A stretch of 7,677 bases of DNA from JAZKFR01 sp040386295 (GTDB lineage: Bacteria > Pseudomonadota > Gammaproteobacteria > Burkholderiales > Rhodocyclaceae), in the NCBI GenBank assembly GCA_040386295.1, contig JAZKFR010000062.1, positions 1 to 7,677 on the forward strand, read 5' to 3'. Each line of letters starts with the position of its first letter. Position 1 is the first letter of the stretch. The notes below the pieces were generated by a model that did no database searches, was not told the DNA's origin, and saw only the letters and a program-made list of their open reading frames with translations. Both the position numbers and the translations under genes were made by a program. Positions 1 to 6,379 of the stretch are shown here, one piece after another.

Positions 1-663
1 CAAGCGGCCAATCTCGAAAACATCCTCGATCAAATGACCGAAGCGGAAGTCAAAACCTTGGCCTTGATCATCAAGGCAGACGTACAAGGCTCGCAAGAAG
101 CGCTCGTTCAGTCGCTACAAAAACTATCGACCGCCGAAGTCAAGGTGAACGTCATTCACGGTGCCGTCGGCGCCATCAGCGAATCCGACGTACACCTAGC
201 CCAAGCGTCGAAAGCTGTGATCATCGGCTTCAACACCCGCGCCGACGCCGGCGCACGCAAAGCGGCAGACAGCTTCGGCGTAGACATCCGTTACTACAAC
301 ATCATTTACGACGCTGTGAATGATGTCAAAGCGGCACTCTCCGGCATGTTATCGCCCGAAAAACGTGAAGAAATCATCGGCCTGGTTGAAATTAGACAGG
401 TCTTCCGCGCCACCAAAATCGGCACCATCGCGGGTTCTTACGTGCTTGAAGGCGTCGTTCGTCGCAACTCACGCGCACGCCTGCTGCGCAACAATGTGGT
501 GATCTGGGACGGCGAGTTTGAATCGCTTAAACGCTTTAAAGACGATGCAAAAGAAGTCAAAACCGGTTTTGAGTGCGGCTTATCGCTGAAAAACTTTAAC
601 GACTTCTTAGAAGGCGATCAGCTTGAAGTGTACGAAGTCACCGAAGTCGCGCGGACGCTGTAA
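1..663 (+). CDS. infB: Translation initiation factor IF-2, C-terminal part (5' end outside window)
   Basis: IF-2 is the GTPase that brings fMet-tRNA to the 30S subunit and promotes 50S joining. Only the last 220 codons are present. The frame is open from base 1, so the ATG at 34 is an internal methionine, not the start. The visible part begins at the end of the linker after the G domain and covers domain C1 (VKTLALIIKADVQGS, then the conserved GAVGAISESDV and GFNTRADAGAR stretches). Domain C2, the fMet-tRNA-binding barrel, starts near GLVEIRQVF and includes RNNVVIWDGEFESLKRFKDD and GFECGL. The protein ends in the typical FEV/YEVTEVARTL. The GTPase domain lies upstream and cannot be assessed. 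The stop at 661-663 directly abuts rbfA, as in the widespread nusA-infB-rbfA-truB operon. The family call is essentially certain. Confidence 0.98.
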   Translation, partial: QAANLENILDQMTEAEVKTLALIIKADVQGSQEALVQSLQKLSTAEVKVNVIHGAVGAISESDVHLAQASKAVIIGFNTRADAGARKAADSFGVDIRYYNIIYDAVNDVKAALSGMLSPEKREEIIGLVEIRQVFRATKIGTIAGSYVLEGVVRRNSRARLLRNNVVIWDGEFESLKRFKDDAKEVKTGFECGLSLKNFNDFLEGDQLEVYEVTEVARTL

Positions 664-1107
664 ATGCCTAGGAAAAAGTCTGCGCACCAAGGGTTTTCGC
701 GCAAAGACAGGGTGTGCGAGCAAATTCGTCGCGAACTCGCCACGCTGATACACGGCGAACTCAAAGATCCGCGTATCGGTATGGTCAGCCTGACCGAGGT
801 CGAGCTGACCGCCGACTACGCGCACGCCAAGATATTTTTCAGCAGCCTGGCCAGCGGGCCAGACCTTGCAGCAGTCCAGAGCGGACTTGATCATGCCGCT
901 GGTTTTCTGCGCCGCGAACTGGGCAAACGCATTAGCATTCACAGCACGCCGCAACTGCATTTTGTGCACGATCACTCTTTAGAAAATGGCGCGCAATTGT
1001 CAAAACTGATCGCGGCTGCGCTCGATATTTCCGACGCCACATCCACGACAGAGCCTAGCCAAACACCTACTGCTAGCGCTGCGCCCAAGCAAAATCTTGA
1101 CGACTAA
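664..1107 (+). CDS. rbfA: 30S ribosome-binding factor A
   Basis: RbfA is a single KH-domain protein that binds the immature 30S subunit near the 5' region of 16S rRNA, assists late maturation and supports growth in the cold. The 147-residue product has the basic N-terminus, the GELKDPRIG motif (31-39), the strand region LTADYAHAKIFFS, and the interrupted KH signature A-A-G (78-80) followed by FLRRELGKRI and PQLHFVHD. The KH fold ends near residue 122. Residues 123-147 form a Ser/Thr/Pro/Ala-rich, probably disordered tail, which makes the protein somewhat longer than a minimal RbfA. The ATG follows the infB stop with no gap and has no convincing Shine-Dalgarno sequence, so translational coupling to infB is likely. 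Its 3' end overlaps the probable truB start. Confidence 0.96.
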   Translation: MPRKKSAHQGFSRKDRVCEQIRRELATLIHGELKDPRIGMVSLTEVELTADYAHAKIFFSSLASGPDLAAVQSGLDHAAGFLRRELGKRISIHSTPQLHFVHDHSLENGAQLSKLIAAALDISDATSTTEPSQTPTASAAPKQNLDD

Positions 1108-2020
1108 ACGCTGCTGGCAACGTGTAGACGGGGTCATCCTGCTCGACAAACCCCTCGGTCTCAGTTCCAACGCGGCACTACAAAGCGCACGCCGTCTTTT
1201 CTCGGCAGCCAAAGCTGGGCACACGGGAACACTAGACCCCTTGGCCAGCGGCCTACTTCCCCTGTGTTTCGGTGAAGCGACCAAGTTCTCGGCTGACCTC
1301 CTCGACGCAGATAAAAGCTACGAAGCCGAGCTGCTGTTCGGCATCACCACCGACACCGCCGACGCCGAAGGCAAGATACTGCAACAACGTCCAGTCGAGT
1401 TTACACACGAACAACTGACCCGCGTTCTTGAGCAATTCAAAGGGCTTATCAGCCAAATCCCCCCTATGTACTCCGCCTTAAAGCGCGACGGCAAACCCCT
1501 CTATGAACTGGCCAGGCAAGGCATTGAACTTGAGCGTGCGGCGCGCTCGGTGAGCATCCACAGCTTAGAGCTAATCTCAACAGCAGAAAACCGTTGTCGC
1601 TTGCGTGTACGCTGCAGCAAAGGCACCTATATCCGTACCCTAGCGCAAGATATCGGCGAGCAACTCGCTTGTGGCGCACACCTGAGCGCCCTTAGGCGCA
1701 CAGCAGTAGGCAGCTTAGATGTAGCGCAAGCGATTAGCCTGGAACAACTGGCCGCACTGACCGAGCACGAGCGGCAAGCTCGACTGCAAGCCCCCGATAG
1801 CCTGCTGCAAAGTTTGCCCGCGCTTTATCTAGACAGCGTAGACGGCAAACGCTTCAGCCAAGGCAATCGCATACCAGGTCAGCTGCAAGCGGGGCGTTAC
1901 CGTGTCTATCAACAAAACGAATCAAGCAAGCCGCATCTACTTGGCCTCGGTAGCGTGCAGCACGATGGCGAACTACAGCCCAAACGCCTGGTGCGCACGG
2001 ACGCAACAGCAGAGATTTGA
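1097..2020 (+). CDS. truB: tRNA pseudouridine-55 synthase
   Basis: TruB isomerises U55 in the T-loop of almost all tRNAs and acts as a tRNA-folding chaperone. The 307 residues are close to the roughly 314 of the E. coli enzyme. Visible motifs are GVILLDKPLGLSSN (12-25), HTGTLDPLASGLLP with catalytic Asp47, Tyr75 in the KSYEAE motif, the PPMYSALKRDGKPLYELARQG loop, and KGTYIRTLAQDIG with Arg180. These match E. coli Asp48, Tyr76 and Arg181. The C-terminal part (from about 235) should be the small TruB C-terminal/PUA-like domain. The start chosen is TTG at 1097. It is the only common start codon before the conserved core in this frame, and it overlaps the last 11 bases of rbfA. The TTG has no strong Shine-Dalgarno sequence, so coupling to rbfA translation is inferred. 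The exact start is less certain than the function. Confidence 0.95.
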   Translation: MTTKRCWQRVDGVILLDKPLGLSSNAALQSARRLFSAAKAGHTGTLDPLASGLLPLCFGEATKFSADLLDADKSYEAELLFGITTDTADAEGKILQQRPVEFTHEQLTRVLEQFKGLISQIPPMYSALKRDGKPLYELARQGIELERAARSVSIHSLELISTAENRCRLRVRCSKGTYIRTLAQDIGEQLACGAHLSALRRTAVGSLDVAQAISLEQLAALTEHERQARLQAPDSLLQSLPALYLDSVDGKRFSQGNRIPGQLQAGRYRVYQQNESSKPHLLGLGSVQHDGELQPKRLVRTDATAEI

Positions 2021-2049
2021 CCGTCAAGCACCAAGCAAAAACAAGTAAA

Positions 2050-2064
2050 AGCAGCGCGGCTGCT
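2050..2064. repeat. Short perfect inverted repeat between truB and the peroxidase gene
   Basis: A 6-bp perfect stem (AGCAGC / GCTGCT) closes a 3-base GCG loop, 14 bases before the peroxidase Shine-Dalgarno sequence. No T-run follows it on the + strand, so it is not a + strand intrinsic terminator. On the - strand it is followed by TTTT, but no gene there needs ending. It might slow ribosomes or RNA polymerase, or protect the mRNA of the downstream gene. It could also be chance. Confidence 0.35.
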
Positions 2065-2077
2065 AACTAAAGCCCTA

Positions 2078-2085
2078 AGGTGGAG
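2078..2085 (+). promoter_or_regulatory. Shine-Dalgarno sequence deciding the peroxidase start
   Basis: AAGGTGGAG-like bases end 6-7 bases before the ATG at 2092. A GTG at 2080 in the same frame would add four residues, but it lies inside this ribosome-binding site, so the ATG is preferred. Confidence 0.75.
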
Positions 2086-2091
2086 AACAAC

Positions 2092-2583
2092 ATGAGCCAA
2101 ACAATTTACGAATTTAGCGTAGCCCCCCTGCAAAGCGAATCAGGCGAAACAATCAAATTGAGCCACTACGCCGGCCAAGTACTCCTCATCGTCAACACCG
2201 CCAGCCGCTGCGGCTTCACCCCGCAGTTCGCCGGTCTTGAAGCCCTCTACCAAGCTTATCAAGCGCGCGGCTTCTCGGTTCTCGGCTTTCCGTGCAACCA
2301 GTTCGCTGGGCAAGAGCCAGGCGACGCCGCAGAAATCGCCACGTTTTGCCAAACCCAGTACGCCGTCAGCTTTCCTATGTTTGCCAAAATTCAAGTCAAC
2401 GGCGCCGCAACACATCCGCTCTACACCCACCTCAAAAGCGCCGCTGCCGGCGTACTCAACAGCGAAGCGATTAAATGGAATTTCACAAAATTCCTGGTCA
2501 ACCGGCAAGGCGAAGTCACCCAGCGCTACGCCCCAAGCACAGCGCCAGAAGCGATTGCCCAAGAGATAGAAGCCTTGCTCTAA
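2092..2583 (+). CDS. Glutathione peroxidase family thiol peroxidase (cysteine type)
   Basis: The product reduces hydrogen peroxide and organic or lipid hydroperoxides. Its 163 residues form a thioredoxin-like fold with the family tetrad visible: Cys40 in the NTASRCGFTPQ motif, Gln74 in NQFAGQEPG, and Trp129-Asn130 in KWNFTKFLV. The peroxidatic residue is cysteine (TGC), not selenocysteine. Cys86, in the EIATFCQ segment, occupies the place of the resolving cysteine found in thioredoxin-dependent members. I therefore infer that thioredoxin rather than glutathione is the likely reductant. No signal peptide is seen, so the enzyme is cytoplasmic. E. coli BtuE belongs to the same family, but orthology is not shown here. 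The gene lies 71 bases after truB and 19 bases before tex. Joint transcription with tex is plausible, and I see no clear promoter of its own. Confidence 0.95.
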   Translation: MSQTIYEFSVAPLQSESGETIKLSHYAGQVLLIVNTASRCGFTPQFAGLEALYQAYQARGFSVLGFPCNQFAGQEPGDAAEIATFCQTQYAVSFPMFAKIQVNGAATHPLYTHLKSAAAGVLNSEAIKWNFTKFLVNRQGEVTQRYAPSTAPEAIAQEIEALL

Positions 2584-2602
2584 GGCCCACCGCGTACACT
2601 CT

Positions 2603-5041
2603 ATGATCGACAACACAGAACACAGAATCAGCCGGCAAATCGCCGCCGAGATCGCATGCCGCGTAGACCAGGTGAACGCCACCCGCGCCCTGCTCGACGA
2701 AGGCGCCACCATCCCGTTTATCGCGCGCTACCGCAAAGAAGCCACGGGCGGTCTAGACGACATCCAGCTGCGCACGCTGGCCGAACGCCTCGACTATTTG
2801 CAAGCGCTTGAGCAACGTCGGCAAAGCATTCTCAGCAGCATCGATGAACAAGGAAAACTATCCGCCAGCCTACGCGCAGAAATCGACTCAGCAGAAACCA
2901 AGCAAGCGCTAGAAGACCTTTATCTTCCCTACAAAGCAAAGCGGCGTACTAAAGCGCAAATCGCCCGCGAAGCAGGCCTCGCTGCGCTGGCTGAAAGCCT
3001 GCTCAACGACCCGATGTGCGCACCAGAGCACGCAGCAGAAGCCTACCTCAACGTAGAAGCTGGCTTTGCCGACAGCAAGAGCGTACTCGACGGCGCACGG
3101 CAAATTTTGATGGAACAGTTCGCCGAATCAGCAAGCTTACTGGGCACACTACGCCGCTATCTACACAGCCACGGCGTCGTACAAGCCAGCCTGATCGAAG
3201 GCAAAGCGCAAGAAGGCGCGAAATTTCGTGACTATTTCGACTATCAAGAAGCGCTCAAAGACATTCCCTCGCACCGTGCACTGGCCTTATTCCGCGCCCG
3301 TAACGAAGGCATTTTGCAACTCGCGCTCAAGCTCGACAGCGAACTGGCCAGCGAGCAGAGCGCCGCTGACGCACAAACAACGCGCGCAAGCAAAACTGGC
3401 GCCAAAGCGCTCAACCCCTGCGAACAAATCATCGCTACGCACTTCGGCGTAGCGCAGCAAAATCGCCCAGCCGACGCTTGGTTAAACGACACCGTGCGCT
3501 GGGCGTGGCGCATCAAAATCTTCCTGCATCTCGAACTAGAGCTGATGGGCGAATTACGCGAACGCGCCGAAACTGAAGCGATTCGCGTCTTCGGCACCAA
3601 TCTGAAAGACTTGCTGCTGGCGGCACCCGCCGGTGCGCAAACAACCATGGGCTTAGACCCGGGTCTGCGTACCGGGGTCAAAGTTGCAGTCGTTGACGCC
3701 ACTGGAAAACTCCTAGAGACCGCCACCATCTACCCGCACGAGCCCCGCCGCGACTGGTCTGGCGCCTTACACACTTTAAAGAAATTGGTGCTGCGCCACC
3801 AAGTACGCCTGATCAGCATCGGCAACGGCACGGCCTCGCGCGAAACCGATCGCCTCGCCACTGAATTGATCGAAGCAAGCGAATCAATCAACACAATCAG
3901 CCCAGACGAAACAAGCGCAACAAGCCCACAACTCGCCAACCCAGGGCAACAAACCCAGGCCAAGCTACGCAAAATCGTCGTTTCAGAAGCCGGCGCCTCG
4001 GTCTACTCCGCCTCAGAATACGCCTCGCGCGAATTCCCCGAGCTGGACGTGAGTCTGCGTGGCGCTGTCTCAATCGCGCGTCGCTTACAAGATCCGCTCG
4101 CCGAACTGGTCAAAATCGAGCCCAAAGCCATCGGCGTCGGTCAGTATCAGCACGATGTCAGTCAAAGCCGGCTCGCTAACGCACTCGACGCCGTCGTCGA
4201 AGACTGCGTCAACGCCGTTGGTGTAGACCTCAACACCGCCTCAATCCCCCTGCTCACCCGCGTCTCAGGGCTGAACGCCAGCCTCGCCAGCAACATCGTC
4301 GCGCACCGCGACACGCACGGCAGCTTTCGTCACCGCCAAGCGCTAAAAGCCGTGCCCCGCCTGGGTGAAAAAACTTTTGAGCAAGCCGCTGGCTTTTTAC
4401 GCATCCGCGCTAGCGAACAGCCACTCGACGCCTCATCGGTACACCCAGAAGCCTACCCATTAGTGCAACGCATACTCGACAAACTAGGTAAAAGCATCGA
4501 GCAAGTTATCGGCAACAGCCAACTCATCAACAGCCTATCGGCAGCCGAATACGCTGACGAACAATTTGGTCTACCGACCGTGCAAGACATTCTCAAAGAG
4601 CTAGAAAAACCAGGGCGTGACCCACGTCCCGAATTCAAAACAGCCAGCTTCAAAGACGGGATCGAAACGCTTAAAGACCTACAAACAGGCATGATCCTCG
4701 AAGGTGTTGTCACCAACGTCGCCAATTTTGGCGCCTTTGTCGACATCGGCGTACACCAAGACGGTCTAGTCCACGTCTCTGCGCTTGCCGACAAATTCGT
4801 CAAAGACCCGCACGAATGCGTCAAAGCTGGCGACATCGTCAAAGTCAGAGTTATCGAAATCGACTTAGCGCGACAACGCATCGCCCTGAGCATGCGCTTA
4901 AACGACACAAGCAAAACAGGAACACCAGCCCCGAGCAAACAGCAGGCAGCGCCACGCAAACCACCCGCAAAGCCTGAATCCAGCCCTGCACCCAGCCAAT
5001 TCAACGCGATGGCCAACGCTTTTGCTAAATTGAAACGATAA
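2603..5041 (+). CDS. tex: Tex, S1-domain RNA-binding transcription accessory protein
   Basis: Tex (YhgF in E. coli) is a cytoplasmic nucleic-acid-binding protein linked to transcription and to toxin-gene expression in Bordetella. The domains run as expected: a helical N-terminal domain with FIARYRKEATGGLDD (39-53); a YqgF/RNase H-like domain starting at MGLDPGLRTG (349-358); the signature GVGQYQHDVSQ (511-521); helix-hairpin-helix DNA-binding segments at about 540-600, ending in PRLGEKTFEQAAGFLRI; and an S1 domain (693-768) with GVVTNVANFGAFVDIGVHQDG. A Pro/Lys/Ser tail (769-812) ends in NAMANAFAKLKR. At 812 residues it is longer than the usual 770-790. The excess comes mainly from low-complexity insertions at about 250-270 and 425-453, plus the tail. 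The ATG at 2603 fits the family N-terminus but lacks a Shine-Dalgarno sequence at normal spacing. The gene follows the peroxidase gene by 19 bases. Confidence 0.97.
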   Translation: MIDNTEHRISRQIAAEIACRVDQVNATRALLDEGATIPFIARYRKEATGGLDDIQLRTLAERLDYLQALEQRRQSILSSIDEQGKLSASLRAEIDSAETKQALEDLYLPYKAKRRTKAQIAREAGLAALAESLLNDPMCAPEHAAEAYLNVEAGFADSKSVLDGARQILMEQFAESASLLGTLRRYLHSHGVVQASLIEGKAQEGAKFRDYFDYQEALKDIPSHRALALFRARNEGILQLALKLDSELASEQSAADAQTTRASKTGAKALNPCEQIIATHFGVAQQNRPADAWLNDTVRWAWRIKIFLHLELELMGELRERAETEAIRVFGTNLKDLLLAAPAGAQTTMGLDPGLRTGVKVAVVDATGKLLETATIYPHEPRRDWSGALHTLKKLVLRHQVRLISIGNGTASRETDRLATELIEASESINTISPDETSATSPQLANPGQQTQAKLRKIVVSEAGASVYSASEYASREFPELDVSLRGAVSIARRLQDPLAELVKIEPKAIGVGQYQHDVSQSRLANALDAVVEDCVNAVGVDLNTASIPLLTRVSGLNASLASNIVAHRDTHGSFRHRQALKAVPRLGEKTFEQAAGFLRIRASEQPLDASSVHPEAYPLVQRILDKLGKSIEQVIGNSQLINSLSAAEYADEQFGLPTVQDILKELEKPGRDPRPEFKTASFKDGIETLKDLQTGMILEGVVTNVANFGAFVDIGVHQDGLVHVSALADKFVKDPHECVKAGDIVKVRVIEIDLARQRIALSMRLNDTSKTGTPAPSKQQAAPRKPPAKPESSPAPSQFNAMANAFAKLKR

Positions 5042-5104
5042 GTGCAGCCGTTTTCTCAGCACGCGACGCAGAGATTCCCCTCAGTTCGGCGAAATTTAGA
5101 GATA

Positions 5105-5121
5105 GATTTAAAAATTCAATC
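5105..5121. repeat. Imperfect dyad GATTtAA-AAA-TTcAATC upstream of htpX
   Basis: Arms of seven bases, with six of seven paired, flank a central AAA about 134 bases before the htpX start. The size and symmetry are those of a dimeric regulator site. It is AT-rich, so chance is a real possibility. No specific regulator can be named from the sequence. Confidence 0.25.
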
Positions 5122-5240
5122 GCTTAAAACGCAGGGTGTGGCACAAACACAGGGTAAAAATCAGACAAAGCAACATCAGCAAATCAACGCCTAAGTAAAT
5201 CAAATTTAAAAAATCGACTAGACTTCGCTCTTTAGACAAC

Positions 5241-5245
5241 AGGAG
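5241..5245 (+). promoter_or_regulatory. Shine-Dalgarno sequence of htpX
   Basis: AGGAG lies nine bases before the ATG at 5255, a good match that fixes the htpX start. Confidence 0.8.
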
Positions 5246-5254
5246 TCTTGCAAG

Positions 5255-6139
5255 ATGAAACGCGTTCTACTCTTCCTAGGAACTAACCTAGCCATTGTGC
5301 TTGTTCTCTCGCTCAGCATGAATCTGCTCGGCGTCACCCCTTACCTCAACGCAAACGGACTCAATTTAAGTTCTCTACTGCTTTTCGCCGCCTGTATGGG
5401 CTTCGGCGGTTCTTTGCTGTCGTTAGCCTTATCAAAATGGATGGCCAAAACGTCAATGGGCGTGCGGATCATCGAAACACCCGCCAACTCAAACGAGCTT
5501 TGGCTCTTTGAAAGCGTGCGCAAATACGCCAGTGAAGCCGGAATCGAAATGCCCGAAGTCGGTATTTACGAAGCCCCTGAGGTCAACGCCTTCGCCACCG
5601 GTATGAGTAGAAACAGTGCACTCGTCGCCGTCTCAAGCGGGCTACTGCACGACATGACGCGTGCCGAAGCAGAAGCTGTTTTAGGCCATGAAATTGCGCA
5701 CATTGCCAACGGCGACATGGTGACTCTGGCACTGATTCAAGGGGTGGTGAACACCTTTGTCATCTTCCTATCGCGCATCATTGGCTCCTTAGTCGATCGC
5801 CTGGTTTTTAAAACCGAACGCGGTAGAGGACCTGCGTTTTTCATCACCATGATCGTTGCCGAATTGCTTCTGGGCGTCCTCGCTTCGATCATCGTCATGT
5901 GGTTCTCGCGTCAGCGCGAGTTCCGCGCCGACCTTGGTGGTGCTCGTTTCGCCGGTAGACAAAATATGATTGCCGCACTCGAACGGCTCAATCTGATGAG
6001 TACGCAAGCGCTACCAGAAAAAATGGCAGCGTTTGGCATCGCCGGTAATTCAGAACGGGGTTTGAGCAGTCTGAAACGCTTATTCATGACGCATCCGCCG
6101 CTACCAGAACGCATCGCCGCGCTGAGAAAAGCGCAGTAA
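5255..6139 (+). CDS. htpX: HtpX, inner-membrane zinc metalloprotease (M48B family)
   Basis: HtpX cleaves misfolded or damaged membrane proteins with its active site on the cytoplasmic side, overlapping in role with FtsH. The product has 294 residues, against 293 in E. coli. Predicted membrane segments are about 4-25, 36-59, 156-180 and 194-217. The zinc site is visible: HEIAH at 145-149 (ligands His145 and His149, catalytic Glu146) and Glu222 in the RQREFRAD motif as third ligand. The conserved GIYEAPEVNAFATG stretch and the C-terminal THPPLPERIAAL are also present. The start is fixed by a good Shine-Dalgarno sequence. The gene stands alone, with a 213-base gap before it and a terminator about 110 bases after it, so it is probably its own transcription unit. 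In enterics htpX answers heat shock and the Cpx system; no such site is recognisable here. Confidence 0.97.
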   Translation: MKRVLLFLGTNLAIVLVLSLSMNLLGVTPYLNANGLNLSSLLLFAACMGFGGSLLSLALSKWMAKTSMGVRIIETPANSNELWLFESVRKYASEAGIEMPEVGIYEAPEVNAFATGMSRNSALVAVSSGLLHDMTRAEAEAVLGHEIAHIANGDMVTLALIQGVVNTFVIFLSRIIGSLVDRLVFKTERGRGPAFFITMIVAELLLGVLASIIVMWFSRQREFRADLGGARFAGRQNMIAALERLNLMSTQALPEKMAAFGIAGNSERGLSSLKRLFMTHPPLPERIAALRKAQ

Positions 6140-6251
6140 ACACTCAAAGCATCAACGCAGCACAAACAGCGTCAGGATCAGCATCAGGGTGCGCCAGGAA
6201 AAGCACTCTGAGCGAGCATCCTGAGCGCATGCTTAAAAAATCGAGTCGACA

Positions 6252-6280
6252 ACAAAAAACGCCTCAGCTGCGTTTTTTGT
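6252..6280. terminator. Bidirectional intrinsic terminator after htpX
   Basis: A perfect 11-bp stem (ACAAAAAACGC with GCGTTTTTTGT) closes a 7-base loop CTCAGCT at 6263-6269. The 3' arm carries six Ts, and the 5' arm carries six As, so the element works as a terminator in either direction. It separates htpX from the dusB-fis promoter. The G+C part of the stem is only three base pairs at the loop, so its strength is uncertain, but the architecture is classic. Confidence 0.88.
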
Positions 6281-6312
6281 AGACCGCCAAAATACGCCAA
6301 GTCAACACAGCC

Positions 6313-6336
6313 AAAACGCAGATCAAAACGCAGATC
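6313..6336 (+). repeat. Perfect 12-bp tandem duplication upstream of the dusB promoter
   Basis: AAAACGCAGATC occurs twice head to tail (6313-6324 and 6325-6336) and ends 10 bases before the candidate -35. The nine-base core AAAACGCAG appears a third time at 5126-5134, in the gap before htpX. It may be replication slippage or a repeated activator site. Confidence 0.9.
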
Positions 6337-6346
6337 AAATAAAAAA

Positions 6347-6379
6347 TTGACTGTTTTCTGAGCAAAAACCGAGTAGAAT
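6347..6379 (+). promoter_or_regulatory. Candidate sigma70-type promoter of the dusB-fis operon
   Basis: TTGACT (6347-6352) resembles a -35 element and TAGAAT (6374-6379) a good -10 element, but the spacer is 21 bases, longer than the usual 16-18. An A-rich run (6337-6346) sits just upstream like an UP element. The bases after the -10 (TCGCCCC) are GC-rich, as in promoters under stringent (ppGpp) control; the E. coli dusB-fis promoter is of that kind. Transcription would begin near 6386-6390, giving a leader of about 30 bases. The -10 is more convincing than the -35. Confidence 0.5.

Larger units (their letters stand above)
5042..5254 (+). other. A+C-rich gap between tex and htpX
   Basis: This 213-base non-coding stretch is expected to hold the end of the tex transcript and the htpX promoter. 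I see no hairpin with a T-run after tex, and only a weak 4-bp stem right after the stop. It contains a dyad at 5105-5121 and a possible -10 element TAGACT at 5219-5224 with no acceptable -35. I find no match to the heat-shock sigma32 pattern (CTTGAA and CCCCAT). No open frame here looks like a gene. Confidence 0.6.

Noticed and set aside
2080..2091. GTG at 2080 as start of the peroxidase
   Set aside because: It overlaps the Shine-Dalgarno bases; the ATG at 2092 has ideal spacing and the family N-terminus.
2237..2569. + strand open frame (110 codons) in a different frame inside the peroxidase gene
   Set aside because: It lies fully inside a well-supported gene, and its Lys/Ser/Pro/Arg-rich product has no recognisable features.
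2140..2712. Long - strand open frame (190 codons) opposite the peroxidase gene
   Set aside because: It lies antisense to a gene with full family motifs, crosses into tex, has no recognisable domain, and arises from G/C-rich third positions on the coding strand.
3244..3729. - strand open frame (161 codons) opposite the middle of tex
   Set aside because: It has Ser/Ala/Arg-rich shadow composition, no start context and no known motif.
4453..5016. Long - strand open frame (187 codons) opposite the end of tex
   Set aside because: It is antisense to the conserved S1 domain of Tex, and its Ser/Leu/Arg-rich product is typical of a shadow frame.
5042..5062. GTGC...GCAC as a terminator after tex
   Set aside because: It has only four base pairs, a large loop and no T-run.
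5139..5155. TGGCAC followed by a short spacer, like the -24 half of a sigma54 promoter, upstream of htpX
   Set aside because: The -12 half (TTGC) is missing at the required spacing; the bases there read CAGGG.
6333..6351. Possible Fis autoregulatory site in the A-rich stretch upstream of dusB
   Set aside because: The flanking G and C at positions 1 and 15 and the inner pyrimidine/purine pair of the Fis consensus do not fit any register there.
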